DNA of 64,000 nucleotides from Tranzscheliella williamsii (lineage: Eukaryota; Basidiomycota; Ustilaginomycetes; Ustilaginales; Ustilaginaceae): the NCBI GenBank assembly GCA_023212725.1, contig JALBYF010000006.1:124001-188000 (forward strand), written 5' to 3'. Below are positions 31,135 to 39,674 of this stretch, one piece after another. Numbering within the stretch: the first letter of the stretch is position 1; each line of letters starts with the position of its first letter. The notes under the pieces were generated by a model. The model was not told the DNA's origin. It made no database searches and saw only the letters and a program-made list of their open reading frames with translations. The translations under genes and the position numbers were made by a program.

Positions 31135-31531
31135 CCTTTACCCATGACCAAACAGCGGTAACAATCCCAGAAGTATGAGCAGAATGTTGATCTGACGATG
31201 TGTCTCGAATAACAAGCTTCCAGATACTTATACCCGTTGCTGTTGCTGTGCAAACGCGGAAGCCGGACGGAGTCGCTACCTGTCAACAAGTTCGAAAGGG
31301 AGGTGAAGGCCATGGCAAATTGGTAGCGGTAGAAGATGTTAGAGGACTTTATCGCACGAGACTGTGCACTGTCCGGCTTTCAAAGCGGCAAGTTACAAGT
31401 CTCTCGCCACGCGGCTATCAGTCACATGTGTTAGGGCGGCACAGGACTGCGTTCGGTGGCCCGCGCTCGATCCACGTTATCTCTTTGCTCCTCTCCGCAC
31501 CCTTCCGTCCAGTACTGGTAGACGCACAAGC
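31135..31531. other. Intergenic: promoter of URC4
   Basis: No gene recognised. The URC4 frame stays open back to 31364 but without an ATG, so this part is read as leader. Confidence 0.6.
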
Positions 31532-32977
31532 ATGTCAGTCAGCGCCCCCGTCCACGAAGACGTGGCGTACCTGCGCACGCTTCCCGCTGTCCGCGAGCGA
31601 TGCTCCAAGATCTTCGAGGTGGCCGCGGCCGAGGGCGGGCTGCGCTACTTTTCGTATGACGCCGGTCGAGAGTCGGCGGTGGTGGACTACTGCATCAGCA
31701 TTATCCAGCGCGACTACGGTTCCGACTATGCCAGCATTCCGCCGCACGGAAGGTGGAGACACTTCGACGTGGGCGGCATCCCCCGTATCACCACTCTGCT
31801 CAGCGAATGGGCCGGCGTCAGGCCGCCCTCCGCCGCTACGGCCGCCACGACGGGCGCAGCCGCCCCCAAGCCGGTCGCCGCGTTGGAGGCCGCCCGCCGC
31901 CTCGTTGATCTCTTTATCGTCTCTGTGCTCCTCGATGCTGGTGCAGGAACCAAGTGGAAATACGAAGAGAAGAGGACAGGGCTGCCGTACAGCCGTTCGG
32001 AAGGGCTTGCCGTCGCAAGCCTCGATATGTTTCTTGACGGTCGCTTCGAGTTGGATCCGGCAGCGGACGCCGACGCTGGCGAAAAGGAAGCGGGGGCGCG
32101 ACACAAAGTGAATGCGGCCGGACTGCAGAATCTGTCTGCCGACGCCCTGGCCATGGACATGCAAGTGCACCCCGAGGACAACCCAATGACGGGTCTCGAG
32201 GGCCGGTGCAATCTGCTGGTCAAGCTTGGAGAGGCCGTTGCGTCGGACACGAACGGATTCTTCAGTGGGCCCGCGGAGGATGCAGTGCCCGCTGAGCTTC
32301 GGCGTCCCGGGTACCTTGTAGACTACCTGGCGCGGCACCCAACGACCGCGGTGGCCGGCGACGGCGCGACGGAGGTGCAGGTGCCTGTACTGTGGGAGGT
32401 GCTGATGTACGGGCTTGCGCCCATCTGGCCTGCGTCGCGGACGCAGCTCGAAGGGGTGGCAATGGGGGATGTATGGCCGAACGCCACGCTGGCGCGCGTG
32501 AACGGCTGTGCCGAGGGGGCCGCGCGCAGCATGGTCCCGTTCCACAAGCTCTCGCAGTGGATGTGCTACTCACTGCTCGAGGCCATCGAGAAGACGCTCG
32601 GATGGCGCTTTGTCGGCGGCGAGGACGCGACCGGCCTGCCCGAGTACCGCAACGGCGGGCTGTTTGTCGACCTGGGCGTGCTCGTACCCACCACGGCGCT
32701 ACTCGACGCCTCTGACCGCGGCCCCGACGCCGCAGCGCTCCCCTCCCTCCCCGCCGAGCACCCAGCCGTCGTCGAGTGGCGCGCGCTCACCGTGATCCTC
32801 CTCGACCGCGTCGCCGCGCAAATCCGCCACAAACTCGCCCTCGCCCCCGCACAGCTCTCCCTCGCCCAGGTCCTCGAGGCAGCCACCTGGAAGGGCGGCC
32901 GCGAAATCGCCCGCCAGCTGCGCCCGCACTCCGGCGGGCCCCCCATCAACGTCCTCTCCGACGGCACCGTCTTCTAA
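31532..32977 (+). CDS. URC4: Uracil catabolism protein 4 (DUF1688 family)
   Basis: A 481-aa protein from the ATG at 31532. It matches the DUF1688/Urc4 family, needed for the URC route of uracil breakdown in fungi; its exact reaction is unsettled. Family landmarks are the N-terminal LRTLPAVRERCSKIFEVAA and GGLRYFSYD, the invariant IPPHGRWRHFDVGG, VSVLLDAGAGTKWKYEEKRT, RSEGLAVASLDMFLDG, VLWEVLMYGLAPIWPASRTQ, and the C-terminal LPEYRNGGLFVDLGVLVP with NVLSDGTVF at the very end. It runs the full family length without introns. Its stop lies 133 bp from that of ADP1, which is convergent. Confidence 0.93.
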   Translation: MSVSAPVHEDVAYLRTLPAVRERCSKIFEVAAAEGGLRYFSYDAGRESAVVDYCISIIQRDYGSDYASIPPHGRWRHFDVGGIPRITTLLSEWAGVRPPSAATAATTGAAAPKPVAALEAARRLVDLFIVSVLLDAGAGTKWKYEEKRTGLPYSRSEGLAVASLDMFLDGRFELDPAADADAGEKEAGARHKVNAAGLQNLSADALAMDMQVHPEDNPMTGLEGRCNLLVKLGEAVASDTNGFFSGPAEDAVPAELRRPGYLVDYLARHPTTAVAGDGATEVQVPVLWEVLMYGLAPIWPASRTQLEGVAMGDVWPNATLARVNGCAEGAARSMVPFHKLSQWMCYSLLEAIEKTLGWRFVGGEDATGLPEYRNGGLFVDLGVLVPTTALLDASDRGPDAAALPSLPAEHPAVVEWRALTVILLDRVAAQIRHKLALAPAQLSLAQVLEAATWKGGREIARQLRPHSGGPPINVLSDGTVF

Positions 32978-33110
32978 ACTGCCTCCACTCTCGGCGTCGC
33001 ACGCTATCCCCCATATCCCCTACATCCCGCAGCCTCTCGCACTTTCCGTATAAACACACTGTTCGGATTCGTCTATATGCACATCGGGAGACATGTCTCT
33101 GCCGGCGGGG

Positions 33111-36100
33111 CTACTTGCGCTCGCGCACGAAAGCGACGAGCCAGACGGCGGAGAGCGTGGTGAAGACGACAAAGAGAATGGCGAGTGTGGCGATGTCCGG
33201 GAACCAGAACGCCTGGGAGTGGAAGCCGAAGCTGCTGATGATCGAGGCGGCGGGGACCTCAATGTCGATGCCGTACTTGTGTTCCTTGAGGCTGAGGTTG
33301 CGGAGCTCGTTGACGATGAGCGCCTCGTAGGCGGCGTGGAAGAACGAGAGGTGCTGGAGCCACTGCAGGAACCAGGGGATCCGGTCGCGGTTGATCAGCA
33401 GGCCGGCAAACAGCAGCGAAAAGAGCATCGTCAGCGAGCCGACCAGATTCGCCAGGCCCGTGTCCTCGATGGCGATCGAGATCAGGAAGACCGCTGACGA
33501 CGCCGAGAGCGAAAAGAGAACCAGCGTAAGAATAAACTTCCAAAACTCGGCCACGCCAGGCACGAGGCCGACCAGGAAGTAGACGCAGCCGCCGAACAAG
33601 AACGGCGGCACGACCCGGAGCGGGAGGATATCGAACAAGAGCTTGCTGGTAAAGTAGGTGAGCGGGCTGTAATAGCCGTTGCTCCGTTCCCTGACGAACA
33701 AGGCGCGTTCGTTGGCAAAGACGCCGAGCGAGGTCAGGCACGAAAAGCCGAAGAGCGCCAAAATGAAGAAGAACAGACCTAGCCGGTTCTGGAACCCAGC
33801 AATATCGTTGGTGACACCGTGGTAGAGCAAGCCGCAGAAGAGGGCTAGCGCGATGGCGAGGCCAAAGTGCGCAAACATAAGGATCGGATCGCGATAGAGA
33901 TTCTTGAACGCACGGCCGGACAGGATCTTGAACTGCGTCCAAAGCCCGGCCTTTTTGTGAGACTGGAGCAGCGCGCTCTCCAACGCCAGGTCAGGCAGTG
34001 TATTGACCACCTCACCGTCGGGACGGCCCAAGAAAGCGTCGAGCTCTGCCTTGTCCGCGCTCGCGATCTCAGACCCTGCAAAGGAATTGACGAGATGCAC
34101 GAGCTTCCCACTACTCAGAGCAGGCATCCACACAGCTTGCCCGGTGGATTGGCCGTTGGTGAAAGCCGATCGAAGCCCGTCCGCCAGGCGGCTCGTCCGC
34201 TTCTGGAGCCCGTTCCCACCCGGCGTGCCTTCTGCTACCGAGCTGGGCCGCGTGCGAAGTTCAGTCGACTCGTCTTGAGCAGTGGTGCCGGTAGAGACCA
34301 CACTCGTGTCGATCGTGTGATGCGCGTCGTGCTCTCCCTCTTCCACACCCGTTGCCGAGTCGGGTGTCGACATCCTCCTTGCAGTCAAGTCGATCAGAAA
34401 GTCGGCAATGTTAAAGCCAGGGGGACAGGGATGCCCCACCTGGTCAAAGAAATTAGCGCACTCGACAAAAGGGCCCGAGTAGACGGTCCTACCCTCGGCG
34501 AGCAAGAGGAGCTTGTCAAACAGGGCCACTATGTTGGATCGCGGCTGATGAATGGAGAAGACGACGGTGCGCTTGTAGGTCCTAGCCAGCGTAACCAAGG
34601 ATTGCACCACGTTGAAAGCGTTGTAGGCGTCCAGGCCGGAGGTGGGTTCGTCGCAGAACAAGATACTCGGACTGGTCACCAGTTCACAGGCGATTGAGAC
34701 ACGCCGCTTCTCGCCGCCGCTGATGCCGCGGCCCTCCTTGCTGCCACCGGCGGTGAATCCGGATCCTCCAATGCGGCTGTCCTTGATGTCCAGGATACCG
34801 AGCTCCTGCATTGTCTCGAGCGTCCGGAACTTCTTGGCCTCCAACGACATGTCACGGGGCAGACGCAGAAGGGCAGAGTAGAGGACTGTCTCGTAGACCG
34901 TAAGCGTTTCCATCAGCAAGTCCTCCTGGTCGACAAAACCGACGACGCGCTTGTAGTCGGTGTCGGACATGGTTCTGCCGTTGATAAGTATTGTGCCCGA
35001 GGCTTTGCCACGCTTCTCACGCCGAGCAAGGATGTCCAAGAACGTTGTTTTTCCAGCCCCGCTGGCGCCCACAATAGCCATGACCTCGCCGGGCCGCACT
35101 GAGCCGGTGATGCCATCCAGCAAGGCCTTTGTTCCGATGCGATATCCGACATTTTCCCAGTGCAGAGCTGCCGGTATGTGATCCTTCATCAGATCGGCCT
35201 CCTCCTCGGGAAGCCTAACATTGCCAAACCGGAGATCGTCTTCCTTGTAATGGCGTCCTAAGATCCACAAGAGGCCGACGGAGATCAGGACGATGAGGAT
35301 GGCGGCGATAGCACTGATGATAACCCAGGTGATGGGCCTTTCTGGAAGCGCCGGAGTTTTGTAGCCCGGTTCCTGGCTGTAGTGGATGCATTCTCCAGAT
35401 TGGCAGGTGAGGAAGATGGCCTCATCGCCAAAGACATCGGAGATCAGGCCGTTCATTCCTGGTTCTTCGAAGCGGCACTTTCTCTTGCCATCCGCGTCTG
35501 ACTTGCAGGACATCTGGCCGGGACCTTTGATTTCCTCGGCGAGGAAGTCGGAGATATCGATGCTTCCGGATTCGCCACAGAGCATACGTCCAGGGATACA
35601 CTTGCACGAAACTCTGGCGCAGTCATGAGAGGTCTTGTTGTCTTTACCAAGACTCCACGATTCGGAGCAATCTCCGAGGTCGCAATAGAAGGACTCCTTT
35701 CCGCCTATCCAGAACTGGAAGTTGCAGCTGTTGTCGTCCTTATCGCAGGCAAAAGTTACTTGGGGAGGCCTGTTAGGAAGCATGTCGACGATCTTGCGGT
35801 TGGTAACGTCGCACTCCTGAAAGCCGTGTTGGATTGTAGCGCCGCCGGTATAGCAAGTGCCATTCTCGCCGAGCGGTTCGCCGCCGAGCAGGAAGTTGGA
35901 GCAAGCCGCATTGTTTTGGCAGACATTGCAGTTGAGACCGTCCCAGCCGTCGGAGCACTTGCAATCTTCGCTGTGGTCGCCCGGCTCGCCCTTGGGGAAG
36001 CGCTTCGATCCGTCCGCTGGCGAGCCACACAGAGGCGAGAGGCAGTCCGGCCCGCCGAATCCGGTCGGACAAGTACAAAGCCCGTCGTACTCATTGCACT

Positions 36101-36368
36101 CGCCGAACTGGTAGCATTCATAGGCTGGCAGCTGACAATTGAAGCAGTCGGGCTCTGGGCAGGGCGGACAGCTGGGCGGGCGGTCACCACGGTTCGGCAG
36201 CGAGGCGTTGGAAAAGATGGACTGGTACGCGTGCGTATATCTCTGCTCTACGCTGGGCGCGACACCGCGTGCCTTGCCAGCAAACTGCCCTTCTCCCCAC
36301 GCCAGACCGACAGACACGAGTAGCAGAAGAATCGTGGCGTTATAGACACCCAGCGAAAAGAACCGCAT
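33111..36368 (-). CDS. ADP1: Adp1-type ABCG transporter with Cys-rich extracellular N-terminus
   Basis: A 1085-aa half-size ABC transporter. Residues 1-25 are a signal peptide. Residues 60-330 form a Cys-rich luminal region with EGF-like pieces (CNEYDGLCTCPTGFGGPDC; CKCSDGWDGLNC), and the first membrane span is at about 346-370. The nucleotide-binding domain has Walker A GASGAGKTT at 434-442, signature ISGGEKRR at 549-556, Walker B ILFCDEP at 569-575 and the switch His in FSIHQPR (607), all intact. An acidic/Ser linker follows, then an ABCG-type membrane domain with about six spans from about 810. The combination of Cys-rich N-terminus with NBD-TMD order is diagnostic of yeast Adp1. The substrate is unknown. 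The ATG at 36368 begins the signal peptide directly. Confidence 0.92.
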   Translation of the reverse strand: MRFFSLGVYNATILLLLVSVGLAWGEGQFAGKARGVAPSVEQRYTHAYQSIFSNASLPNRGDRPPSCPPCPEPDCFNCQLPAYECYQFGECNEYDGLCTCPTGFGGPDCLSPLCGSPADGSKRFPKGEPGDHSEDCKCSDGWDGLNCNVCQNNAACSNFLLGGEPLGENGTCYTGGATIQHGFQECDVTNRKIVDMLPNRPPQVTFACDKDDNSCNFQFWIGGKESFYCDLGDCSESWSLGKDNKTSHDCARVSCKCIPGRMLCGESGSIDISDFLAEEIKGPGQMSCKSDADGKRKCRFEEPGMNGLISDVFGDEAIFLTCQSGECIHYSQEPGYKTPALPERPITWVIISAIAAILIVLISVGLLWILGRHYKEDDLRFGNVRLPEEEADLMKDHIPAALHWENVGYRIGTKALLDGITGSVRPGEVMAIVGASGAGKTTFLDILARREKRGKASGTILINGRTMSDTDYKRVVGFVDQEDLLMETLTVYETVLYSALLRLPRDMSLEAKKFRTLETMQELGILDIKDSRIGGSGFTAGGSKEGRGISGGEKRRVSIACELVTSPSILFCDEPTSGLDAYNAFNVVQSLVTLARTYKRTVVFSIHQPRSNIVALFDKLLLLAEGRTVYSGPFVECANFFDQVGHPCPPGFNIADFLIDLTARRMSTPDSATGVEEGEHDAHHTIDTSVVSTGTTAQDESTELRTRPSSVAEGTPGGNGLQKRTSRLADGLRSAFTNGQSTGQAVWMPALSSGKLVHLVNSFAGSEIASADKAELDAFLGRPDGEVVNTLPDLALESALLQSHKKAGLWTQFKILSGRAFKNLYRDPILMFAHFGLAIALALFCGLLYHGVTNDIAGFQNRLGLFFFILALFGFSCLTSLGVFANERALFVRERSNGYYSPLTYFTSKLLFDILPLRVVPPFLFGGCVYFLVGLVPGVAEFWKFILTLVLFSLSASSAVFLISIAIEDTGLANLVGSLTMLFSLLFAGLLINRDRIPWFLQWLQHLSFFHAAYEALIVNELRNLSLKEHKYGIDIEVPAASIISSFGFHSQAFWFPDIATLAILFVVFTTLSAVWLVAFVRERK

Positions 36369-36970
36369 CTTGGCAAAGACTGTGCAGATTTACGACCCGA
36401 TGCACGAATCAGGCGAGAGGCTGCTGAGATAGGCTTGCCGCATTCATCAAGACAAGAGAGCAGTAGATCAGAACGGGTGGTGATGATAGCATTGAAGGTA
36501 AGACCGTAGTCACAGTAACTGCGTGGGTGTCTGGTGGAGGCGGCGTTCCAGAGGATCTTACATAGTTAAAAGGGTCTCGATGTCGTTCTACTTTCTCTCG
36601 TGCGGATGGACCCTGTGGGGTCCAACGGAGTCGATCGTCATTGCAAAGGGGGAGCCATCGCACGTGTGCGTTTATATGTACATACGTATCTACCGGTGTA
36701 CTGTGTTGCCGTGCTGTATTGTATGATATGATAGGCTGGCCATCTGCGTGAGTGACTGGGTGTGAAGGCGTGCGGGCAGAAGCGTGATGGTGGGGCAGAG
36801 CGACGTACCAGGGCGGGCTTCGATCTGTGAAAAGGCAGGCGCACATCGGGGTGGGAATCGCAGATCGCCGATCCTTTTTTTCAAGACGGCATTTGACATG
36901 AACTGGAGGAAGTCTGTGATTGCCTTTTGGCCTCTTTCCCCCGATCTTCTTCAGCAGCTTCGCCATCAAG
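36369..36970. other. Divergent promoter region between ADP1 and the gene at 36971
   Basis: No gene recognised. It contains one copy of a degenerate repeat (about 36678-36820) whose partner lies at about 59808-59950. Confidence 0.55.
36678..36820 (+). repeat. Dispersed degenerate repeat, copy 1
   Basis: It shares GTACATNCGTATCT and then CTGTGTTGCCGTG (36701-36713) with copy 2 at the same spacing to within one base. Looser similarity continues downstream (AGTGACTGGGTGTG against AAGTGAATGGGCAG). Both copies are in the same orientation. Confidence 0.45.
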
Positions 36971-38404
36971 ATGCTCGCCAGCGACGATCCGGTACAGCAT
37001 GACCTTTCTGCGCTGGACGGTTTGCTCACTGACCTGGATATAGACGAAACGAGCTCAGAAGATCCACGGGCAGCGAAGCTTCAAGCGCTATTCGAGGAGG
37101 CCAAGGCAAGCTACACCGCCAAGATCGACACGCCAGCATGGTACATGGCGGCCGCCGACGCCGAATCAACACAGCCATCCCAGCTGTTTGACGCTGAAAA
37201 CTTCGCTATCCCGGACCCTGCGGCCATGCTCCGGCAGAGACAGGATGTGAAGAACGGCTCGACGCATCAGGAATGGACTGTCAACCATCTGTACGCAGCG
37301 GGCCACTTTGAGCTCTGTCTCTCCTACGTCATTTCTTTTGCGCTGTCCATGGGTATCCACTTTCCGAAAAATGGTGGCCAGGGCCCTCCCATCGAGAGCA
37401 GCCAGATGCCGCTGCGGCGGTCCAAGGAAGAGCGGAACCTGAGCAAGAACTGGGGTATCGTCAAGGACATCGTGGACGCCGGCATGCGGTCGATATTGGC
37501 GCTGATGCGAGAACAGAGCCCGAAGCCTGCTGCCGAAATCTGTGTCCGGACCTGGTTTCCTCGAGCCGGTGCGGGCGGTGGTAGAGATACGGAAGAGGCA
37601 AGTGACGGCGGCTTTTCGTGGACGAGTGTCAGTCTGGCGACGCTGGCGGACGGGCTGATGCGGTTCTGCATGCGCGAGATCCGGCTGGGGGCGGGGGAGA
37701 CGCGCGCGGGCTACTCGGGGATGGTGGTGCGGAGCGCCGAAGGGGTGCGGCGGGTGGACATGGGCAAGGTGCGCGAGCAGAACTGGACTGTCAGCCACGG
37801 GCTTGCGCTGACGCTGGGGGATCTTGCGCTCGAGGTGGGTGCGTACGGTGTTGCGGTGGAGGCGCACACGCTGTTTCTTGCAAGTCGGGGGCTCATGTGG
37901 CGGGTGCTGCTGGCCCTTGCGCATGCGCTGGCGCGCTACGCGGCAGCGGAGGACGCGAGCGCGGTGGAAGCGGATGCGCTCGTGGTGGTAAGCAAGGCAG
38001 CCGTGGTGGCCGCTCTGCAGGCGGCGCCCAAACCGCGCCGGCTCGACGTGGCGCGCGCCGTGCTCGCCGGCCACATCCTGCCGCTCGACCTGCTCCCCCC
38101 GGCTGCAACACCCGCGCAGCCATTCACCGACGACGACCATCTCCTCTTTCACGGCCTGCTCCCGCCAGGCGCTCGCCTTCCCGAGGAGGTCGCCGTCGCG
38201 CTCACCATGCTCGTCTTCGCCAAGAAGGGCGGCGTCCTGCCGCTCCACAACGCCTTCCCCGCCTACGTCCGCGAGTACACCACCCGCCTCCAGCGCGCCC
38301 CCGCCGACCCCGCCCCCGCACTTCCCCCCGCTTTCGAGCCCGCCCTCGAGGCCGCCGAAGAAACGGACGCCTCGCACGCCCCGCGCAGCGTCCGCACACT
38401 CTGA
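36971..38404 (+). CDS. Uncharacterised protein, 477 aa
   Basis: From the ATG at 36971 (the frame extends upstream without another ATG). I do not recognise a family. The N-terminus is acidic (DLSALDGLLTDLDIDETSSE), followed by a helix with LQALFEEAKASYTAKI. The best-conserved-looking part is QEWTVNHLYAAGHFELCLSY and the hydrophobic run leading to MGIHFP. Later stretches are helical and Ala-rich (AYGVAVEAHTLFLASRGLMW; LLALAHALARYAAAEDA), which could be TPR-like helical pairs. The C-terminus is Pro/Ala-rich. No signal peptide and no clear membrane span. GC content rises strongly in its second half, where the antisense strand is also open. Confidence 0.7.
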   Translation: MLASDDPVQHDLSALDGLLTDLDIDETSSEDPRAAKLQALFEEAKASYTAKIDTPAWYMAAADAESTQPSQLFDAENFAIPDPAAMLRQRQDVKNGSTHQEWTVNHLYAAGHFELCLSYVISFALSMGIHFPKNGGQGPPIESSQMPLRRSKEERNLSKNWGIVKDIVDAGMRSILALMREQSPKPAAEICVRTWFPRAGAGGGRDTEEASDGGFSWTSVSLATLADGLMRFCMREIRLGAGETRAGYSGMVVRSAEGVRRVDMGKVREQNWTVSHGLALTLGDLALEVGAYGVAVEAHTLFLASRGLMWRVLLALAHALARYAAAEDASAVEADALVVVSKAAVVAALQAAPKPRRLDVARAVLAGHILPLDLLPPAATPAQPFTDDDHLLFHGLLPPGARLPEEVAVALTMLVFAKKGGVLPLHNAFPAYVREYTTRLQRAPADPAPALPPAFEPALEAAEETDASHAPRSVRTL

Positions 38405-38521
38405 CCACACCACATACACTTATACCCGCTCCCAGACAGCCCTTGTACTCATGCGTCTCTTCCGGCGAGTCTTGTTTGCTAGCGCGGTGCGGTATAGTCT
38501 ATGGAGAGCCACGGCGGAGGG

Positions 38522-39052
38522 CTAGCGGATCAGGCCCTGGATCTCATTGAGCTGGAAGCCGGCGGCCTTGACGACGGGAGCGCGGAGGCTGCTTTCTTCT
38601 GCGGCAAGGTGGGGGAGGAGGATGTCCTGGAGGTTGGTGATTCGGCGAGCGAGTTCGGCGTGATCGTAAATCGAGGCGAGGGCGGCCTGGTCGCGGGGGG
38701 GTGCTGCGCGGAGGTGTTTGGCGAGAGTGCGCGCGTAGGCCTGCACGTCCTCGATTGCGTCGTGCATTGCCGCGTGCTCGGCGGTGTGCTGGCTGGCGGG
38801 CGCAAACTGGGGCAGCCGCTTGGCGAGACGCGGGAAGATAAGCTCCTCCTCGATGCGGTGGTGCATCTCCAGCGCGCCGCACAGCCGCGCCAGCAGGTTA
38901 AGCACGGCATTGAGATTGCTCACCTTGGTTGTCGACCCCGACTCGGGCGACGTCGCCGCCAGCAGCACCCGCACCTGCCCCAGCATCTGCCGGAAGTGCT
39001 CGTGGAACGGATACATCCCCTCGTACAGGCAGTCCCACGGATCCCTCCCCAT
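38522..39052 (-). CDS. Hemerythrin-like HHE cation-binding protein
   Basis: A 176-aa protein from the ATG at 39052; the frame runs on upstream to 39376 but has no other ATG. It has the helical-bundle metal ligands of the HHE family: His17 and His19 in YPFHEHF, His64/His65 with Glu68-70 in LEMHHRIEEE, His93 and His97 in AEHAAMHDAI, and His148 with Glu152/153 in LLPHLAAEES. Such proteins bind a di-iron or similar centre and act as oxygen or redox sensors or buffers; the specific role is unknown. Its stop is 117 bp from that of the convergent gene at 36971. Confidence 0.85.
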   Translation of the reverse strand: MGRDPWDCLYEGMYPFHEHFRQMLGQVRVLLAATSPESGSTTKVSNLNAVLNLLARLCGALEMHHRIEEELIFPRLAKRLPQFAPASQHTAEHAAMHDAIEDVQAYARTLAKHLRAAPPRDQAALASIYDHAELARRITNLQDILLPHLAAEESSLRAPVVKAAGFQLNEIQGLIR

Positions 39053-39674
39053 CTTTGCTACTCCTGCCCAGCTCCCACTGCCACTGCGCTCCGTAGATCG
39101 ATAGGCGCGTCGCTCGACAGCGTGGCTTACACCCTCGTCGCCGACCAGCCGGATCCTCGCGGCGTGCGAGCAAGATAATCCGAGAAGCGTGCGTTGGGCT
39201 CGCCACGTAAGGTACCGTCCGGGCACCAGAGATGTCCGGCAGAAAAGCGTCACCTTGGCTGTTCGTTGGCGTTCAACAGGCGGTGGTAAAGCGAGCTGGA
39301 GGCGATCGTCCTTATATGTGTCGAGGTCTGCCGTGTCATGCAGAGCGCGGTCCGCGCAAACTTTCGTGAGTGGCAAACCGGCTTCTGGCTGCGGGGCTCG
39401 CTGTTAGATTCTGGCGCCGCTCTTATCTCCGTTCCAATCCCCGGCTGGGTAGCTGAAATGGGCCGACTGCTATTGGTCGTGGCACTCACACCCCATTTCG
39501 CCCGCGAGAGCCAAGGGGCGGCGGGAAACAAGTACAAGTACAACCGGCCGCGGGTACATTCCAGATACTGTAGCAGTGGGCGGGACGTAGAAAGTACAGT
39601 CGGACGTTACGATAGGGGAGGCGCCGGGCGAGGCTCAGTGTGCATGGTATGGTGCGAGAGCGTGGGTGGGTCGG
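39053..39674. other. Intergenic: HHE gene promoter and NUD1 3' flank
   Basis: No gene recognised. The upstream part of the HHE frame is open but lacks an ATG and looks non-conserved. Confidence 0.55.

Noticed and set aside
31535..32545. 336-codon minus-strand frame opposite URC4
   Set aside because: URC4 is certain from conserved blocks; this is its antisense shadow.
37166..38419. 417-codon minus-strand frame opposite the gene at 36971
   Set aside because: It mirrors the GC-rich second half of the plus-strand gene, is His/Arg/Gly-rich and carries no motif; the plus strand has the better start and composition.
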